Shown here piece after piece: positions 26,710 to 35,157 of a stretch of 64,000 nt of DNA. The position numbers were made by a program, and so were the translations under genes. Under the pieces are notes generated by a model. The model made no database searches, was not told the DNA's origin, and saw nothing but the letters and a program-made list of their open reading frames with translations. The DNA comes from G963665495 sp963667575. GTDB taxonomy: Bacteria; Desulfobacterota; Desulfovibrionia; Desulfovibrionales; Desulfovibrionaceae. Each line of letters opens with the position of its first letter. Positions within the stretch are counted from its first letter, which is position 1. The stretch lies in the NCBI GenBank assembly GCA_963667575.2, contig CAXXHY010000056.1:124001-188000 (forward strand). Reading direction: 5' to 3'.

Positions 26710-26846
26710 TCAATACCGCCCTGCTGCTGTTGCACAGGGACATCCCCATGCCCGTGGACCTGCAAGCACGCCTTTTGATGCACGGCGTTGATGTCGCAGA
26801 ACTCACAGAAAACTTTTACGAAGAAAAGGAAAATTTCAATGGCTGA
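26688..26846 (+). CDS. Very small phage protein (52 residues)
   Basis: Opens at ATG 26688 inside the end of the previous gene, with AAGGAT 9 bases upstream, and closes at TGA 26844-26846 overlapping the SSB start by 8 bases. Sequence MAEKDRLINTALLLLHRDIP then MPVDLQARLLMHGVDVAELT is a regular amphipathic helical pattern. The overlap chain with both neighbours supports it as a real gene. Function unknown. Confidence 0.6.
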   Translation: MAEKDRLINTALLLLHRDIPMPVDLQARLLMHGVDVAELTENFYEEKENFNG

Positions 26847-27504
26847 TTCGACCCGCAAGAAGTACCTGAAACAAGTGACCCCTGCCGGACGTGCGATTTA
26901 CCCCCGCTTGAATGAACCTGATACCAAATTCAAGGACGAAGGAACCTACTCCGTACGCTTGGCCCTGTCTGGCGAAGACGCGCAAGGCCTTATTGACAGC
27001 ATTGAAGAGGTCAAGGCCGAAGCCCTGGAAATGGCTAACGAAATGAAGAAGGGCAAGAAAAAGACCAAAGAAGCAGACCTGCCCTATGCCGATGTCCTGG
27101 ACGAAGACGAGAACGAAACCGGGGAGATTGCATTTCATTTCAAAATGACCGCATCCGGTCTTAGCAAGAAGACGGGCAAAAAATGGGAACGTCGGCCCGC
27201 CCTTTTCGACGCCAAAACGAAGCGGCTGGACCCCGAGAAGACGCAAATCTGGGGAGGCTCCATACTCAAAGTTAGTTACACGGCGGAACCCTTTTACGTC
27301 CCTGCCCTTGGCGCAGGTGTTACCTTGCGGCTCCATGGCGTACAGGTTCTGGAGCTTGTAAGCGGAGGCGAGCAGACCGCTGAAAGCATGGGTTTTGGTG
27401 AGGAGGACGGCTTTGAAGGAGCGGAGAGCGCCCGGAATGAAGACGTGAACGAAGACACCGAAGCCGAAGAAGAAGAGGCGCAGGAGGGGGAAGAGGATTT
27501 CTAG
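26839..27504 (+). CDS. Single-stranded DNA-binding protein, T7 gp2.5-like
   Basis: 221 residues from ATG 26839 (AAAAGGAAAA upstream). The OB-fold region opens VTPAGRAIYPRLNEPDTKF and shows GTYSVRLAL; the C-terminus is a long acidic tail ending in Phe (EEEEAQEGEEDF), the hallmark of gp2.5 proteins, whose tail contacts the polymerase and helicase. Placement before endonuclease I, amidase, primase-helicase and polymerase is the T7 order. The final codons overlap the endonuclease gene. Confidence 0.88.
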   Translation: MADSTRKKYLKQVTPAGRAIYPRLNEPDTKFKDEGTYSVRLALSGEDAQGLIDSIEEVKAEALEMANEMKKGKKKTKEADLPYADVLDEDENETGEIAFHFKMTASGLSKKTGKKWERRPALFDAKTKRLDPEKTQIWGGSILKVSYTAEPFYVPALGAGVTLRLHGVQVLELVSGGEQTAESMGFGEEDGFEGAESARNEDVNEDTEAEEEEAQEGEEDF

Positions 27505-28024
27505 TAAGATCATCGTCGCAAATCCCAATAAACCACCCCGCTCGAACACAAAACGCCTTTCCCCGAAACAACTCACCTTTCAAAAATCAAGACAGACCCG
27601 CCAGAAAACAGGCTTTCGTTCAGGCCTGGAAGTCTCCATTGCCGAAGCACTTACGAAAAAGGGGATGAAGTTTAATTACGAACCCCGCCCGCTTTGGTTT
27701 CTACGTCCAGCCAAGAAAACGAAATACCTGCCTGATTTTGTCCTGGAAAAGCAAGCCCTAATCATTGAGGCAAAAGGCCGCTTTGATACTGCCGACAGGC
27801 AAAAGCATCTTTTAATCCAAGAACAGTACCCGGCCCTTGATGTTCGCTTTGTTTTCTCTAACCCCGGCGCAAAAATAAGCGCGAGGAGCAAGACGACGTA
27901 TGCAAACTGGTGTGAAAAATACGGCTTTATGTATGCGAAAGGCACGATACCCCCCGAGTGGCTAAACCATAAACCCTCTACCGAACAGCGAAAAGCTATG
28001 GAGAATTATCTAAGTGGCACGTAA
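27497..28024 (+). CDS. Endonuclease I (T7 gp3-like Holliday-junction resolvase), probable ATT start
   Basis: Resolves branched DNA and breaks host DNA in T7. The family match runs FRSGLEVSIAEALTKKG, LPDFVLEKQALIIEAKGRFDTADRQKHLLIQEQYPALDVRFVFS, with the catalytic pattern E (in SGLE), D (PDF) and E-A-K. The frame is open from 27449 to the stop but has no ATG, GTG or TTG before 27665, which would cut off the SGLE motif. ATT at 27497, 9 bases after GGAGG, gives MSSKIIVANPNKPPRSN and 175 residues (T7: 149). This rare start would keep a harmful nuclease at low level. It overlaps the SSB stop by 8 bases. Confidence 0.8.
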   Translation: MSSKIIVANPNKPPRSNTKRLSPKQLTFQKSRQTRQKTGFRSGLEVSIAEALTKKGMKFNYEPRPLWFLRPAKKTKYLPDFVLEKQALIIEAKGRFDTADRQKHLLIQEQYPALDVRFVFSNPGAKISARSKTTYANWCEKYGFMYAKGTIPPEWLNHKPSTEQRKAMENYLSGT

Positions 28025-28442
28025 GACGACTGATTACATTGTTGTGCATTGCGCAGCAACAAAACCTTCAATGGATATAGGAGTAAAAGACATAGACAGG
28101 TGGCACCGAGCGCGTGGTTTTCTTTGCGTCGGTTACCACAAAGTCATACGGCGAGACGGAAGCATCGAAGACGGTCGCGCCATCACCGCCGCAGGTGCGC
28201 ACGTAAAAGGTTACAACCATTGCAGCGTTGGAATCTGTCTTGCTGGTGGTGTTAAGGAGAAAGACGGCAAAACGCCTGAAAACAATTTCACAGACGAGCA
28301 ATTTACATCGTTGAAAAAGCTTTTGAACGAGCTGCGAACCATCTACCCGAACGCTGTAATCTGCGGACACCGGGACATGCCCAACGTGCATAAAGCTTGT
28401 CCGAGCTTTGACGTAAAAGCCTGGGTTGCTGAAAACATGTAG
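28014..28442 (+). CDS. N-acetylmuramoyl-L-alanine amidase (T7 lysozyme, gp3.5-like)
   Basis: 142 residues, GTG start overlapping the endonuclease stop. Zinc ligands of the amidase-2 fold are visible: H12 in VVHCAATKP, H in GHRDMPNVHKACPSF and the following C. Overall it follows T7 lysozyme through GVKDIDRWHRARGF, GYHKVIRRDGSIEDGR and GYNHCSVGICLAGG. In T7 this protein cuts peptidoglycan and also binds and inhibits the phage RNA polymerase; the same double role is likely here because a matching polymerase is present. Confidence 0.93.
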   Translation: MARKTTDYIVVHCAATKPSMDIGVKDIDRWHRARGFLCVGYHKVIRRDGSIEDGRAITAAGAHVKGYNHCSVGICLAGGVKEKDGKTPENNFTDEQFTSLKKLLNELRTIYPNAVICGHRDMPNVHKACPSFDVKAWVAENM

Positions 28443-28475
28443 AAATCTTTCCATCTACTTCCTTCCTTCTTGTGT

Positions 28476-28516
28476 AGGCCGTGGGCTGCTTTTGTGGCTT
28501 GCGGCCTTTTGCTTTT
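28476..28516 (+). terminator. Possible terminator between amidase and primase-helicase
   Basis: Stem AGGCCG (28476-28481) / CGGCCT (28502-28507) followed by TTTGCTTTT. The loop is long (20 bases) but T/G-rich and may pair further. Weak evidence. Confidence 0.4.
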
Positions 28517-28540
28517 CTAACACAAGAGCGAGTAAACAAA

Positions 28541-30205
28541 ATGAAGAAGCACTATGAAAAAACAGAAAGTGAGTTCCTTTATCATGTTCCGTGCCCGAAT
28601 TGTGAAGCTAATGGCGGGGATTGGGACGGGGATAATTTGGCTGTATACTCAGATGGGCATGGTTACTGCCACGCTTGCGGATTTTATCTACCCGCAGATG
28701 GAGACATCACCACGTCAAGGAAAAGTCCTATGGCGAAAAATCTGATTGAATCAGGAGATGTTAAGGCCCTTACAAAACGGTGCATTAATACAGATACGTG
28801 CAGAAAATTCAACTACACAGTAGGAGTCAAAGGTAAAAAAAGAGTCCAGATTGCAGAATACAGAGATCACAACGGGCAGATAGTTGCCCAACACATTCGA
28901 GACGCTGATAAAAATTTCACCTGGAATGGTGAAACCAAAGCGTTACAGCTATGGGGTCAACATCTTTGGAAGGAAAACGGGAAACGCCTTGTGATTTGCG
29001 AAGGCGAAATTGATTGCATGACAGTTTCCCAGCTACAGGAAAATAAATGGCCTGTTGTTTCCGTGCCGAACGGAGTGCAGTCCGCTGCCAAGTACATCAA
29101 GCAAAACCTCGAATGGATTGAATCGTTTGAAACTGTGGTGATTTGTTTTGATGCAGACGAGCCAGGGCAGACAGCCGCCCAGAAATGCGCCCTTCTGTTG
29201 ACACCCGGTAAAGCCAAGATCGCACAATTGCCGCTGAAAGATCCTAACGAATGTTTGCAGGAAGGACGCGGCAAAGAAGTAATTGAATCATTATGGAGCG
29301 CCAAAGCGTACAGGCCGGACGGAATCGTAAACGGTAGTGAATTGTGGGAAAGAGTCAAAACGCCCCCAGTTCCCGGCTATACTATTCCGTATCCCGAGTT
29401 TAACGAGATAATAAAAGGAGTGCGCAAAAAAGAACTGCTCTTGTTTACTGCTGGTTCTGGCATTGGCAAATCAACGTGGGTGAATGAAATTGCATACTCA
29501 CTATTCAACGACCACGGCTTGACGCTTGGTGTCATGGCGCTTGAAGAGAGCGCGGAACGTTCAGCGCATCGCTACATAGGCATCCACATGAATAAGCCCA
29601 TACACATTGATTTTAACGGTGTGAGCGAAGAAGCATTGAAAGAAGCGTTTGACGCAACAATGGGCACGGATCGTTTTTGGATTTATGAGCATTTTGGATC
29701 ATCGGAAATTGACACACTGTTAAGCAAGATACGCTATATGATTGTTGGTCTAGGTTGCGACTTTATTGTACTTGACCACATCAGCATCATTGTGTCCGGC
29801 CTGGATGAAGACGGAGAGAGCGAACGCAAAACAATTGATAAACTCATGACCCGCTTACGTGCGTTGATTGAGGAAACAGGCGTTGGCGTCCTTGCAATCG
29901 TCCATCTCAAGCGCCCGGATAACAAAGGGAAATCATTCAACGAGGGCCGCAAAGTAAGCCTTACGGATCTACGCGGTTCCGCTTCTCTCGAACAAGTCTC
30001 TGACATTGTTGTTGCACTTGAACGCGACCAGCAAGGCGAAGATCCAGACGTTGCCACTATCCGCGTTTTAAAAAACCGGCCCATCGGGAGAGTCGGTTTA
30101 GCTGGTGCAGTGCGTTACGACCACGAAACAGGCCGCTTGCTTCCTGTCCATGACTGCCCTTTCGCAGATGAAACAAACAACCAGATAGATGAGGTGCCTT
30201 TTTAG
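28541..30205 (+). CDS. Primase-helicase (T7 gp4-like)
   Basis: 554 residues (T7: 566). Unwinds DNA and makes primers at the fork. Zinc-binding domain at the start (CPNC near residue 18, CHAC near 43), TOPRIM primase region (VICEGEIDCMTVSQ, VICFDADEPGQ) and RecA-like helicase with Walker A GSGIGKST, plus LDHISIIVSG and a final acidic tail ending in Phe (NNQIDEVPF). The ATG at 28541 is chosen because the zinc domain begins just after it; an upstream GTG at 28481 would lie in the hairpin. The acidic tail is the usual polymerase-binding element. Confidence 0.95.
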   Translation: MKKHYEKTESEFLYHVPCPNCEANGGDWDGDNLAVYSDGHGYCHACGFYLPADGDITTSRKSPMAKNLIESGDVKALTKRCINTDTCRKFNYTVGVKGKKRVQIAEYRDHNGQIVAQHIRDADKNFTWNGETKALQLWGQHLWKENGKRLVICEGEIDCMTVSQLQENKWPVVSVPNGVQSAAKYIKQNLEWIESFETVVICFDADEPGQTAAQKCALLLTPGKAKIAQLPLKDPNECLQEGRGKEVIESLWSAKAYRPDGIVNGSELWERVKTPPVPGYTIPYPEFNEIIKGVRKKELLLFTAGSGIGKSTWVNEIAYSLFNDHGLTLGVMALEESAERSAHRYIGIHMNKPIHIDFNGVSEEALKEAFDATMGTDRFWIYEHFGSSEIDTLLSKIRYMIVGLGCDFIVLDHISIIVSGLDEDGESERKTIDKLMTRLRALIEETGVGVLAIVHLKRPDNKGKSFNEGRKVSLTDLRGSASLEQVSDIVVALERDQQGEDPDVATIRVLKNRPIGRVGLAGAVRYDHETGRLLPVHDCPFADETNNQIDEVPF

Positions 30206-30226
30206 GCTTCTAGAGGAGGCCTATAA

Positions 30227-32113
30227 ATGGCTTATATATTTGACATTGAGTCCGACGGCTTACTAGACGTCTGCTCAAAAATGCATTGTCTTTGTATGGC
30301 TGATCCTGCCACACATGAAACAATATCAGCCCACGACCATGGCGCAGAGATCTCCATTGAACACGCATTAGACAAGCTTGAACACGCGGACCGCATCATA
30401 GGCCACAACATCATTGACTTTGACGTGCCAGCAATCACAAAGCTGTACCCCGGTTGGAGTCCACGCGGTGAAATCATTGACACGCTGGTTCTGTCCCGAC
30501 TCATTTGGCCGAATCTGAAAGAACTCGATTTTGCCTTTGCAAGAAAATACAAATGGTTTCCAAAAAAACTAATCGGATCACATTCCCTCAAGGCCTGGGG
30601 ATACCGCCAGGGCATACACAAAGGCGAGTATGGGGAAACTACGGACTGGCAAGAGTGGACGCCGGAAATGCAAAGCTATTGTGGTCAAGACGTAGTTGTT
30701 ACTAGTGCGTTCTGGGAAAAGATCCAGGCGAAGGAATACAGCCAAGTTGCAATGAAGCTTGAACACGATTTCAAGTTTGTTTTGAATCTGCAAGAAGTGT
30801 TCGGCTTCCCTTTTGACACAAACAAAGCCCAAGAGCTTTACGTAAAACTTGCGCAACGACGCCACGAACTCGAACAACAATTACAGGAGGTCTTTCCACC
30901 GAAAGAGATTAGGACGCCTTTCATCCCGAAAGTGAACAACAAAACAAGGGGATATGACAAAGGCGTGCCTACTGAGAAAGTTAAGATTGTGCCTTTCAAT
31001 CCAGGAAGCCGCCAACACATCGCAGCCCGGCTAAAAGAAAACTATGGCTGGAAACCTTCAACCTTCACACCTTCAGGGCAACCGGAAATCTCGGAAGAAA
31101 CCCTAAAGGGCTTGGACTTCCCAGAAGCCAAGTTACTGCAAGAGTACCTCATGCTTCAAAAGCGTTTGGGACAGGTGGCAGAAGGAAAGAACGGGTGGCT
31201 CAAGCTCGAACGCAACGGGCGTATACATGGCCGCGTCATTACAAACGGTGCCGTAACTGGCCGCTGTACGCATGTAGCACCCAATGTCGCGCAGACGCCT
31301 AGCATAAATGTGCCTTACGGTCACGAGTGCAGGGAATTGTTTCATGCCCCGAAGGGTTACAAAGAAATTGGATGTGATGCGTCAGGCTTGGAGCTTCGTT
31401 GCTTGGGACATTACATGTCAAGGTACGATGGTGGCGCTTATGTGGATGTCATTCTAAACGGGGATATACATTGGACGAATACGATAGCATTAGGCCTTGT
31501 TCCTCCAGGGACCGAACGCGATGAAAACAACGACCATCATACGTGGGCAAGAAACAAGATTGCGAAACGTTTCATCTATGCCTTTCTATATGGAGCAGGC
31601 GACACGCTGTTAGGGAGTCTGCTGGAACCCACAGCATCAGAAAAGAAGCAAACGCAAGTGGGCAAAAAGTTGCGGAATACGTTTTTGAATGCCCTACCTG
31701 CTTTGAAACGCCTGATTGAAGATGTGAAAGCCAAAGCGAAAAAGCGCGGCTACCTAATCGGCCTCGATGGCCGCAAGCTCCATGTCAGATCCGAACATTC
31801 TGCATTGAACACACTTCTGCAATCCGCTGGCGCTTTGATTGTGAAGAAGGCAACCGTCATTCTCTGGGAAGATCTCAGAAAAGATCCTGACTTGATCCTT
31901 CCAACCTATCCGGCCCTTGCCCCCTACCCTGTTGATGTCTGGCAAGCCGCCCATGTGCATGACGAATACCAGAACATAGCACGCGAACACCTCGCCGAAA
32001 GGGTTGGTGAAATAGGTGTGAATGCCATTCGTAAAGCTGGGGAGTTTTTTAAATTTCGTTGCCCGCTTGATGGTGAATACAAAGTAGGTGCGCACTGGGC
32101 TGAATGCCATTGA
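30227..32113 (+). CDS. DNA polymerase, family A (T7 gp5-like)
   Basis: 628 residues (T7: 704). The 3'-5' exonuclease domain has D6 and E8 in FDIESDGL, NIIDFDVPA and YCGQDVV. Polymerase motif A is CDASGLELRCLGHY, motif B RNKIAKRFIYAFLYGAG, motif C AHVHDEYQN. AGAGGAGG precedes the ATG. It replicates the phage genome with the primase-helicase and SSB upstream. It is shorter than T7's enzyme, so the thioredoxin-binding insertion may be reduced or absent; that needs an alignment to settle. Confidence 0.95.
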   Translation: MAYIFDIESDGLLDVCSKMHCLCMADPATHETISAHDHGAEISIEHALDKLEHADRIIGHNIIDFDVPAITKLYPGWSPRGEIIDTLVLSRLIWPNLKELDFAFARKYKWFPKKLIGSHSLKAWGYRQGIHKGEYGETTDWQEWTPEMQSYCGQDVVVTSAFWEKIQAKEYSQVAMKLEHDFKFVLNLQEVFGFPFDTNKAQELYVKLAQRRHELEQQLQEVFPPKEIRTPFIPKVNNKTRGYDKGVPTEKVKIVPFNPGSRQHIAARLKENYGWKPSTFTPSGQPEISEETLKGLDFPEAKLLQEYLMLQKRLGQVAEGKNGWLKLERNGRIHGRVITNGAVTGRCTHVAPNVAQTPSINVPYGHECRELFHAPKGYKEIGCDASGLELRCLGHYMSRYDGGAYVDVILNGDIHWTNTIALGLVPPGTERDENNDHHTWARNKIAKRFIYAFLYGAGDTLLGSLLEPTASEKKQTQVGKKLRNTFLNALPALKRLIEDVKAKAKKRGYLIGLDGRKLHVRSEHSALNTLLQSAGALIVKKATVILWEDLRKDPDLILPTYPALAPYPVDVWQAAHVHDEYQNIAREHLAERVGEIGVNAIRKAGEFFKFRCPLDGEYKVGAHWAECH

Positions 32114-32127
32114 TTGTACCATTCGAC

Positions 32128-32151
32128 AATTAACCCCCACTAGTAAAGAAA
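32128..32151 (+). promoter_or_regulatory. Phage RNA polymerase promoter 5
   Basis: AATTAACCCCCACTAGTAAA, +1 near 32145, in the short gap after the DNA polymerase gene. Confidence 0.8.
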
Positions 32152-32181
32152 CCGAAAACCTTCAACCAAGAGAGGTTTGGA

Positions 32182-32409
32182 ATGAACGATTGTGTTATTG
32201 AAAAGGGCGGTGTTACCCCTATTGAAGCTAAATACATGAGTCGGGGAGAAATCGGCGTTTTCGTTGCAGGTGGTCGCGCTGGCGAACTTTGCATCAAAAC
32301 AGATATAGGTGTTGTTATTTGTCTCAGGGACGGCTTTGAAGGATATGAAAACTGTAACGTTCGTGTCCTGAAACCCGGAGAAAAGATATCCATTACCGTT
32401 TCTGAATAA
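32182..32409 (+). CDS. Small repeated-family protein, member 1
   Basis: 75 residues. Beta-rich, with the family pattern seen five times in this region: a hydrophobic strand after a turn (SRGEIGVFVAGG), a middle strand (LCIKTDIGVVICL) and the ending VRVLKPGEKISITV. First gene after promoter 5, followed by a terminator, so it is probably abundant. The most diverged of the five members. No known family recognised. Confidence 0.7.
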   Translation: MNDCVIEKGGVTPIEAKYMSRGEIGVFVAGGRAGELCIKTDIGVVICLRDGFEGYENCNVRVLKPGEKISITVSE

Positions 32410-32434
32410 TACACGTTTCCCACCGGAGCGACAC

Positions 32435-32469
32435 AAGGGCGGATCATTAAATTGGTCTGCCCTTTTCTT
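32435..32469 (+). terminator. Rho-independent terminator
   Basis: An 11-pair stem, AAGGGCGGATC (32435-32445) with GGTCTGCCCTT (32454-32464), two G-T pairs, 8-base loop, then TTCTTTT. It lies between small-family member 1 and the BRO-like gene. Confidence 0.7.
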
Positions 32470-32513
32470 TTGTCACAACCAAACACAAACAAAGAGAAGA
32501 AGGAAGAAATAAA

Positions 32514-33278
32514 ATGATTGAGAACACGAAAGATCTTTCCCCGGCACAGTTCACGTCTGACATCTTTGGAACCGTCCGCACCCTGACCGATGCGCGTAAC
32601 GGTGAAATCTGGTTCGTTGCAAAAGATGTCTGCGCCACACTTGGAATCGCAAATAGCCGTGACGCATTGTCCAAGCTGGACGGTGACGAAAAGGGAGGCG
32701 CTTTTGCCGACACCCCCGGAGGAAAACAACTTGTTAACGTTGTCAACGAATCTGGCCTGTATTTTTTGATCATCAGATCCAACAAACCGGAAGCTAAGAA
32801 ATTCCGCAAATGGGTAACAAGCGAAATCATTCCAGCCATCCGCAAGACTGGCGCGTACATTCAGAAAGAGCGCGTGACGCCTGACTTCTTGCGGCAGGTT
32901 GCTGACGAAATCGATAAGAAAAACTTCGAAATCGCAGAAAAGAACGCTGCCCTCAAAGCTGCCCAGCCGAAAGTTGAAATGGCTGACAGCCTGACCAACA
33001 CACAGACGCGCTACAAGCCCACCTATTTGGCCGTCATTCTCGGCGTTTCCTACCGTGCCTTGCGTGAAGCCGCCTTTTCCATTGGCATGATCCGAAAAGG
33101 CAAGTGCTTTGGAAAAGACAGGTATTTGCCCACAATCCCATCCATGACAAGTGGTTTTTGTGTTCCCAGGGAAAACAACGGAACGCCTACCAACTACGAC
33201 TTCACAAGCACAGGTGCCGCCCTGGTGCGTCGTGCGTTGATCAATGCGGGACACAAGCCGTCTAATGTGGAACTGTAG
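32514..33278 (+). CDS. BRO-N/KilAC-type antirepressor-like protein
   Basis: 254 residues. The N-terminal BRO/Bro-N domain opens GTVRTLTDARNGEIWFVAKDVCATLGIANSRDAL and includes VVNESGLYFLIIRSNKPEAKKFRKWVTSEIIPAIRKTGAY. The C-terminal KilAC/ANT-like part contains a winged-helix pattern (YLAVILGVSYRALREAAFSIGMIRKG). Such proteins are usually antirepressors or DNA-binding regulators in temperate phages and are unusual in T7-like phages. Strong AAGAAGGAAG site upstream. Confidence 0.85.
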   Translation: MIENTKDLSPAQFTSDIFGTVRTLTDARNGEIWFVAKDVCATLGIANSRDALSKLDGDEKGGAFADTPGGKQLVNVVNESGLYFLIIRSNKPEAKKFRKWVTSEIIPAIRKTGAYIQKERVTPDFLRQVADEIDKKNFEIAEKNAALKAAQPKVEMADSLTNTQTRYKPTYLAVILGVSYRALREAAFSIGMIRKGKCFGKDRYLPTIPSMTSGFCVPRENNGTPTNYDFTSTGAALVRRALINAGHKPSNVEL

Positions 33279-33279
33279 T

Positions 33280-33378
33280 ATGGGAGTAGAAGAAACTATA
33301 CAATGCTGCATGTTTGGTTTTTCGTTGGGCATTTTATTTGCCGTAATCGTTTTGAGCATTCTTATGCGAAATGAATAA
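33280..33378 (+). CDS. Tiny single-pass membrane protein (32 residues)
   Basis: ATG one base after the previous stop (TAGTATG), ending at TAA 33376-33378. The sequence MGVEETIQCCMFG then a hydrophobic helix FSLGILFAVIVLSILM and a charged RNE end is a typical one-helix inner-membrane peptide. The ribosome-binding site is weak, so expression would depend on translational coupling. Confidence 0.45.
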   Translation: MGVEETIQCCMFGFSLGILFAVIVLSILMRNE

Positions 33379-33400
33379 CAAGGAACAAAAGGTAATATAC

Positions 33401-33658
33401 ATGATTAACAAAGTCTCTATGACACATTACGACGACAAAAATATACCTATGCGCGATTTGAGGCCCGGCCAGCTCGCTGTAATTGTCGCAGTCAGTGACC
33501 CTTTGTATGACAGATTCAAGGGGGAATGTGTCATCGGTACATCTCATGAAAATGTTGCAGGGATACGCCTTGATACTGGCGGTTGGTATAGTGCTGACAC
33601 AAAGCACCTTGTATGCCCTCTGCAAGCTGGTGAACAGATCACTATTGAAAGTGTATAA
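33401..33658 (+). CDS. Small repeated-family protein, member 2
   Basis: 85 residues from ATG 33401, chosen because AAAGG lies just upstream and the length then matches its paralogues; an in-frame ATG at 33371 is possible. Family pattern: MRDLRPGQLAVIVAVS, CVIGTSHENVAGIRLDTGGWY, then VCPLQAGEQITIESV. Fourteen bases before the next member. Unknown function; compact SH3/OB-like beta barrel suspected from strand spacing only. Confidence 0.65.
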   Translation: MINKVSMTHYDDKNIPMRDLRPGQLAVIVAVSDPLYDRFKGECVIGTSHENVAGIRLDTGGWYSADTKHLVCPLQAGEQITIESV

Positions 33659-33672
33659 GGAACAACGGCACT

Positions 33673-33921
33673 ATGAATGAAATCACATGTGAAAGGCAGT
33701 GTACCATCACAATGGGCATTGATGACTTAAATAAAGGACAATACGCCGTAATTGTTGGAAGCTGGATTGAACCGCAACTCAGTAGAATTGTTGTAGGAGT
33801 AGCGCACGAAAGCATTGCAGCAATTGACCTTGACGGGCGCTTGTACCTCAAAAAAGATGAAATCACTGTTCGCTTGTTGAACGCGCATGAAGTCATCACC
33901 ATAAAGCCCAACACAAAATAA
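33673..33921 (+). CDS. Small repeated-family protein, member 3
   Basis: 82 residues: GIDDLNKGQYAVIVGSW, RIVVGVAHESIAAIDLDGRLY, ITVRLLNAHEVITIKPN. AAGGA precedes the ATG. Closest to member 4, sharing VRLL...EVITIKPN. Confidence 0.7.
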   Translation: MNEITCERQCTITMGIDDLNKGQYAVIVGSWIEPQLSRIVVGVAHESIAAIDLDGRLYLKKDEITVRLLNAHEVITIKPNTK

Positions 33922-33939
33922 CAAATGTAGGATATCAAC

Positions 33940-34212
33940 ATGAACGAAGTTTCATGCAGTTCAAGCAAACAGTTCTTGATTATGCCTCTTAGTGAACTTT
34001 CACTGGGGAGCTTTGCAGTTATCATTGAAAGCAATGTACCTTTATGGCGTGGTAAAATTGTAATGGCAATCCGCGTTGGGGCGGTTGCCGCTGTAGGTCT
34101 TAACGGTAGTTGCTACGTACATGACAAGACCACCAAAGTGCGCCTTCTTTCCCCTGATGAAGTCATCACCATCAAACCCAACATCAACACCTTTGAAGAA
34201 GGAGAATATTAA
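33940..34212 (+). CDS. Small repeated-family protein, member 4
   Basis: 90 residues: PLSELSLGSFAVIIESN, KIVMAIRVGAVAAVGLNGSCY, KVRLLSPDEVITIKPN, then a short acidic end (FEEGEY). TAGGA precedes the ATG. It stops just before the second antirepressor-like gene. Confidence 0.7.
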   Translation: MNEVSCSSSKQFLIMPLSELSLGSFAVIIESNVPLWRGKIVMAIRVGAVAAVGLNGSCYVHDKTTKVRLLSPDEVITIKPNINTFEEGEY

Positions 34213-34213
34213 T

Positions 34214-35074
34214 ATGTGCAACGCTACTTCCACCACCACCGCTTTTACCCCTGTTCGCCACGAAGAAGTAACAGTATGTGGCGCGACTGTCCTTGCTGCT
34301 GTCACCGAAGACGGCAAGTGCTACTTCTCGCCCCGGCATTTCTGTGATGCTTTGGGGATTGATTGGGCCGCACAGTACACAAAAATCAAAGCCAAACGGG
34401 CGCTTAATTCAGTTGTTGCGATGATCCCAACAACTGCCGCTGACGGTAAAAAATATGAAACCTTCATGCTGCCTATTGAAATGCTTTCCGGTTGGCTGTT
34501 CACGATCAACCGTGTTCGTCCTGAGATTCAGGACAAGCTTGATATGTTCCAAGTCGAAGCCTTCCACGTCCTTGACTTGTGGTTCCGCCAGGGCTTGCGC
34601 AACAACCAGGATCTCATCAAGCTTCCGAACTTCATGGACCCGGTTGCCGCTGCCCGAGCCTGGGCGGATGCGCAGGAAGAGCTTGCAGCGGAGAAAGAGC
34701 AGAACGCAATCCTCAAGCCGAAAGCCGTCACCTATGACAAAGTGATTGCAGACCGAATGCCAACGCTGGCTTCCTTCTGCCGGAAACTCAACGGCGTGAA
34801 CACGATGCGCGTCAAAGCTGACCTGCGCTTGCTCGGTTTTCTGTATCGGATTGGAGACGGCTATAGGGTTTACTCCCAATACCGTGAAAAGCTGTTCGCT
34901 GAGAAGTACGAACCGGAGTATGGGACCACGAAAATCTACGTACTGGACGCCGGAAAGCAGAAGCTTGTTGATCTGTATCAGCGTGGCATGTTGACCATGA
35001 AGAAGGGCAAGGAGAACGCCTACAGGACACCCAAGATTTTCCTTGATGACGTGGCCGCTCCCATGGAGGCCTAA
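34214..35074 (+). CDS. P22-AR-N-type antirepressor-like protein
   Basis: 286 residues from ATG 34214, preceded by GAAGGAG. The N-terminal region (EEVTVCGATVLAAVTEDGKCYFSPRHFCDALGIDWAAQYTKIK ... MLPIEMLSGWLFTIN) matches the phage antirepressor N-terminal domain; a coiled segment (ARAWADAQEELAAEKEQNAILKPKAVTYDKVI) leads to a C-terminal KilAC-like winged-helix part (LASFCRKLNGVNTMRVKADLRLLGFLYR). Second antirepressor-type gene within 2 kb. Likely regulator of the lysogenic state or of host repressors. Confidence 0.85.
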   Translation: MCNATSTTTAFTPVRHEEVTVCGATVLAAVTEDGKCYFSPRHFCDALGIDWAAQYTKIKAKRALNSVVAMIPTTAADGKKYETFMLPIEMLSGWLFTINRVRPEIQDKLDMFQVEAFHVLDLWFRQGLRNNQDLIKLPNFMDPVAAARAWADAQEELAAEKEQNAILKPKAVTYDKVIADRMPTLASFCRKLNGVNTMRVKADLRLLGFLYRIGDGYRVYSQYREKLFAEKYEPEYGTTKIYVLDAGKQKLVDLYQRGMLTMKKGKENAYRTPKIFLDDVAAPMEA

Positions 35075-35157
35075 TGCCAACAAAAAAATCAGGACTAACC
35101 CCACCGCAGACGCACTGTAAGCCAACCCAAAAACACCAAAGGGAAACAACAAAATGA
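35074..35157 (+). CDS. Possible 27-residue basic peptide
   Basis: ATG overlaps the previous stop (TAATG) with GGAGG five bases upstream, and its stop overlaps the next start (ATGA). Sequence MPTKKSGLTPPQTHCKPTQK then a basic end. Translational coupling on both sides is the only support. Confidence 0.4.
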   Translation: MPTKKSGLTPPQTHCKPTQKHQRETTK

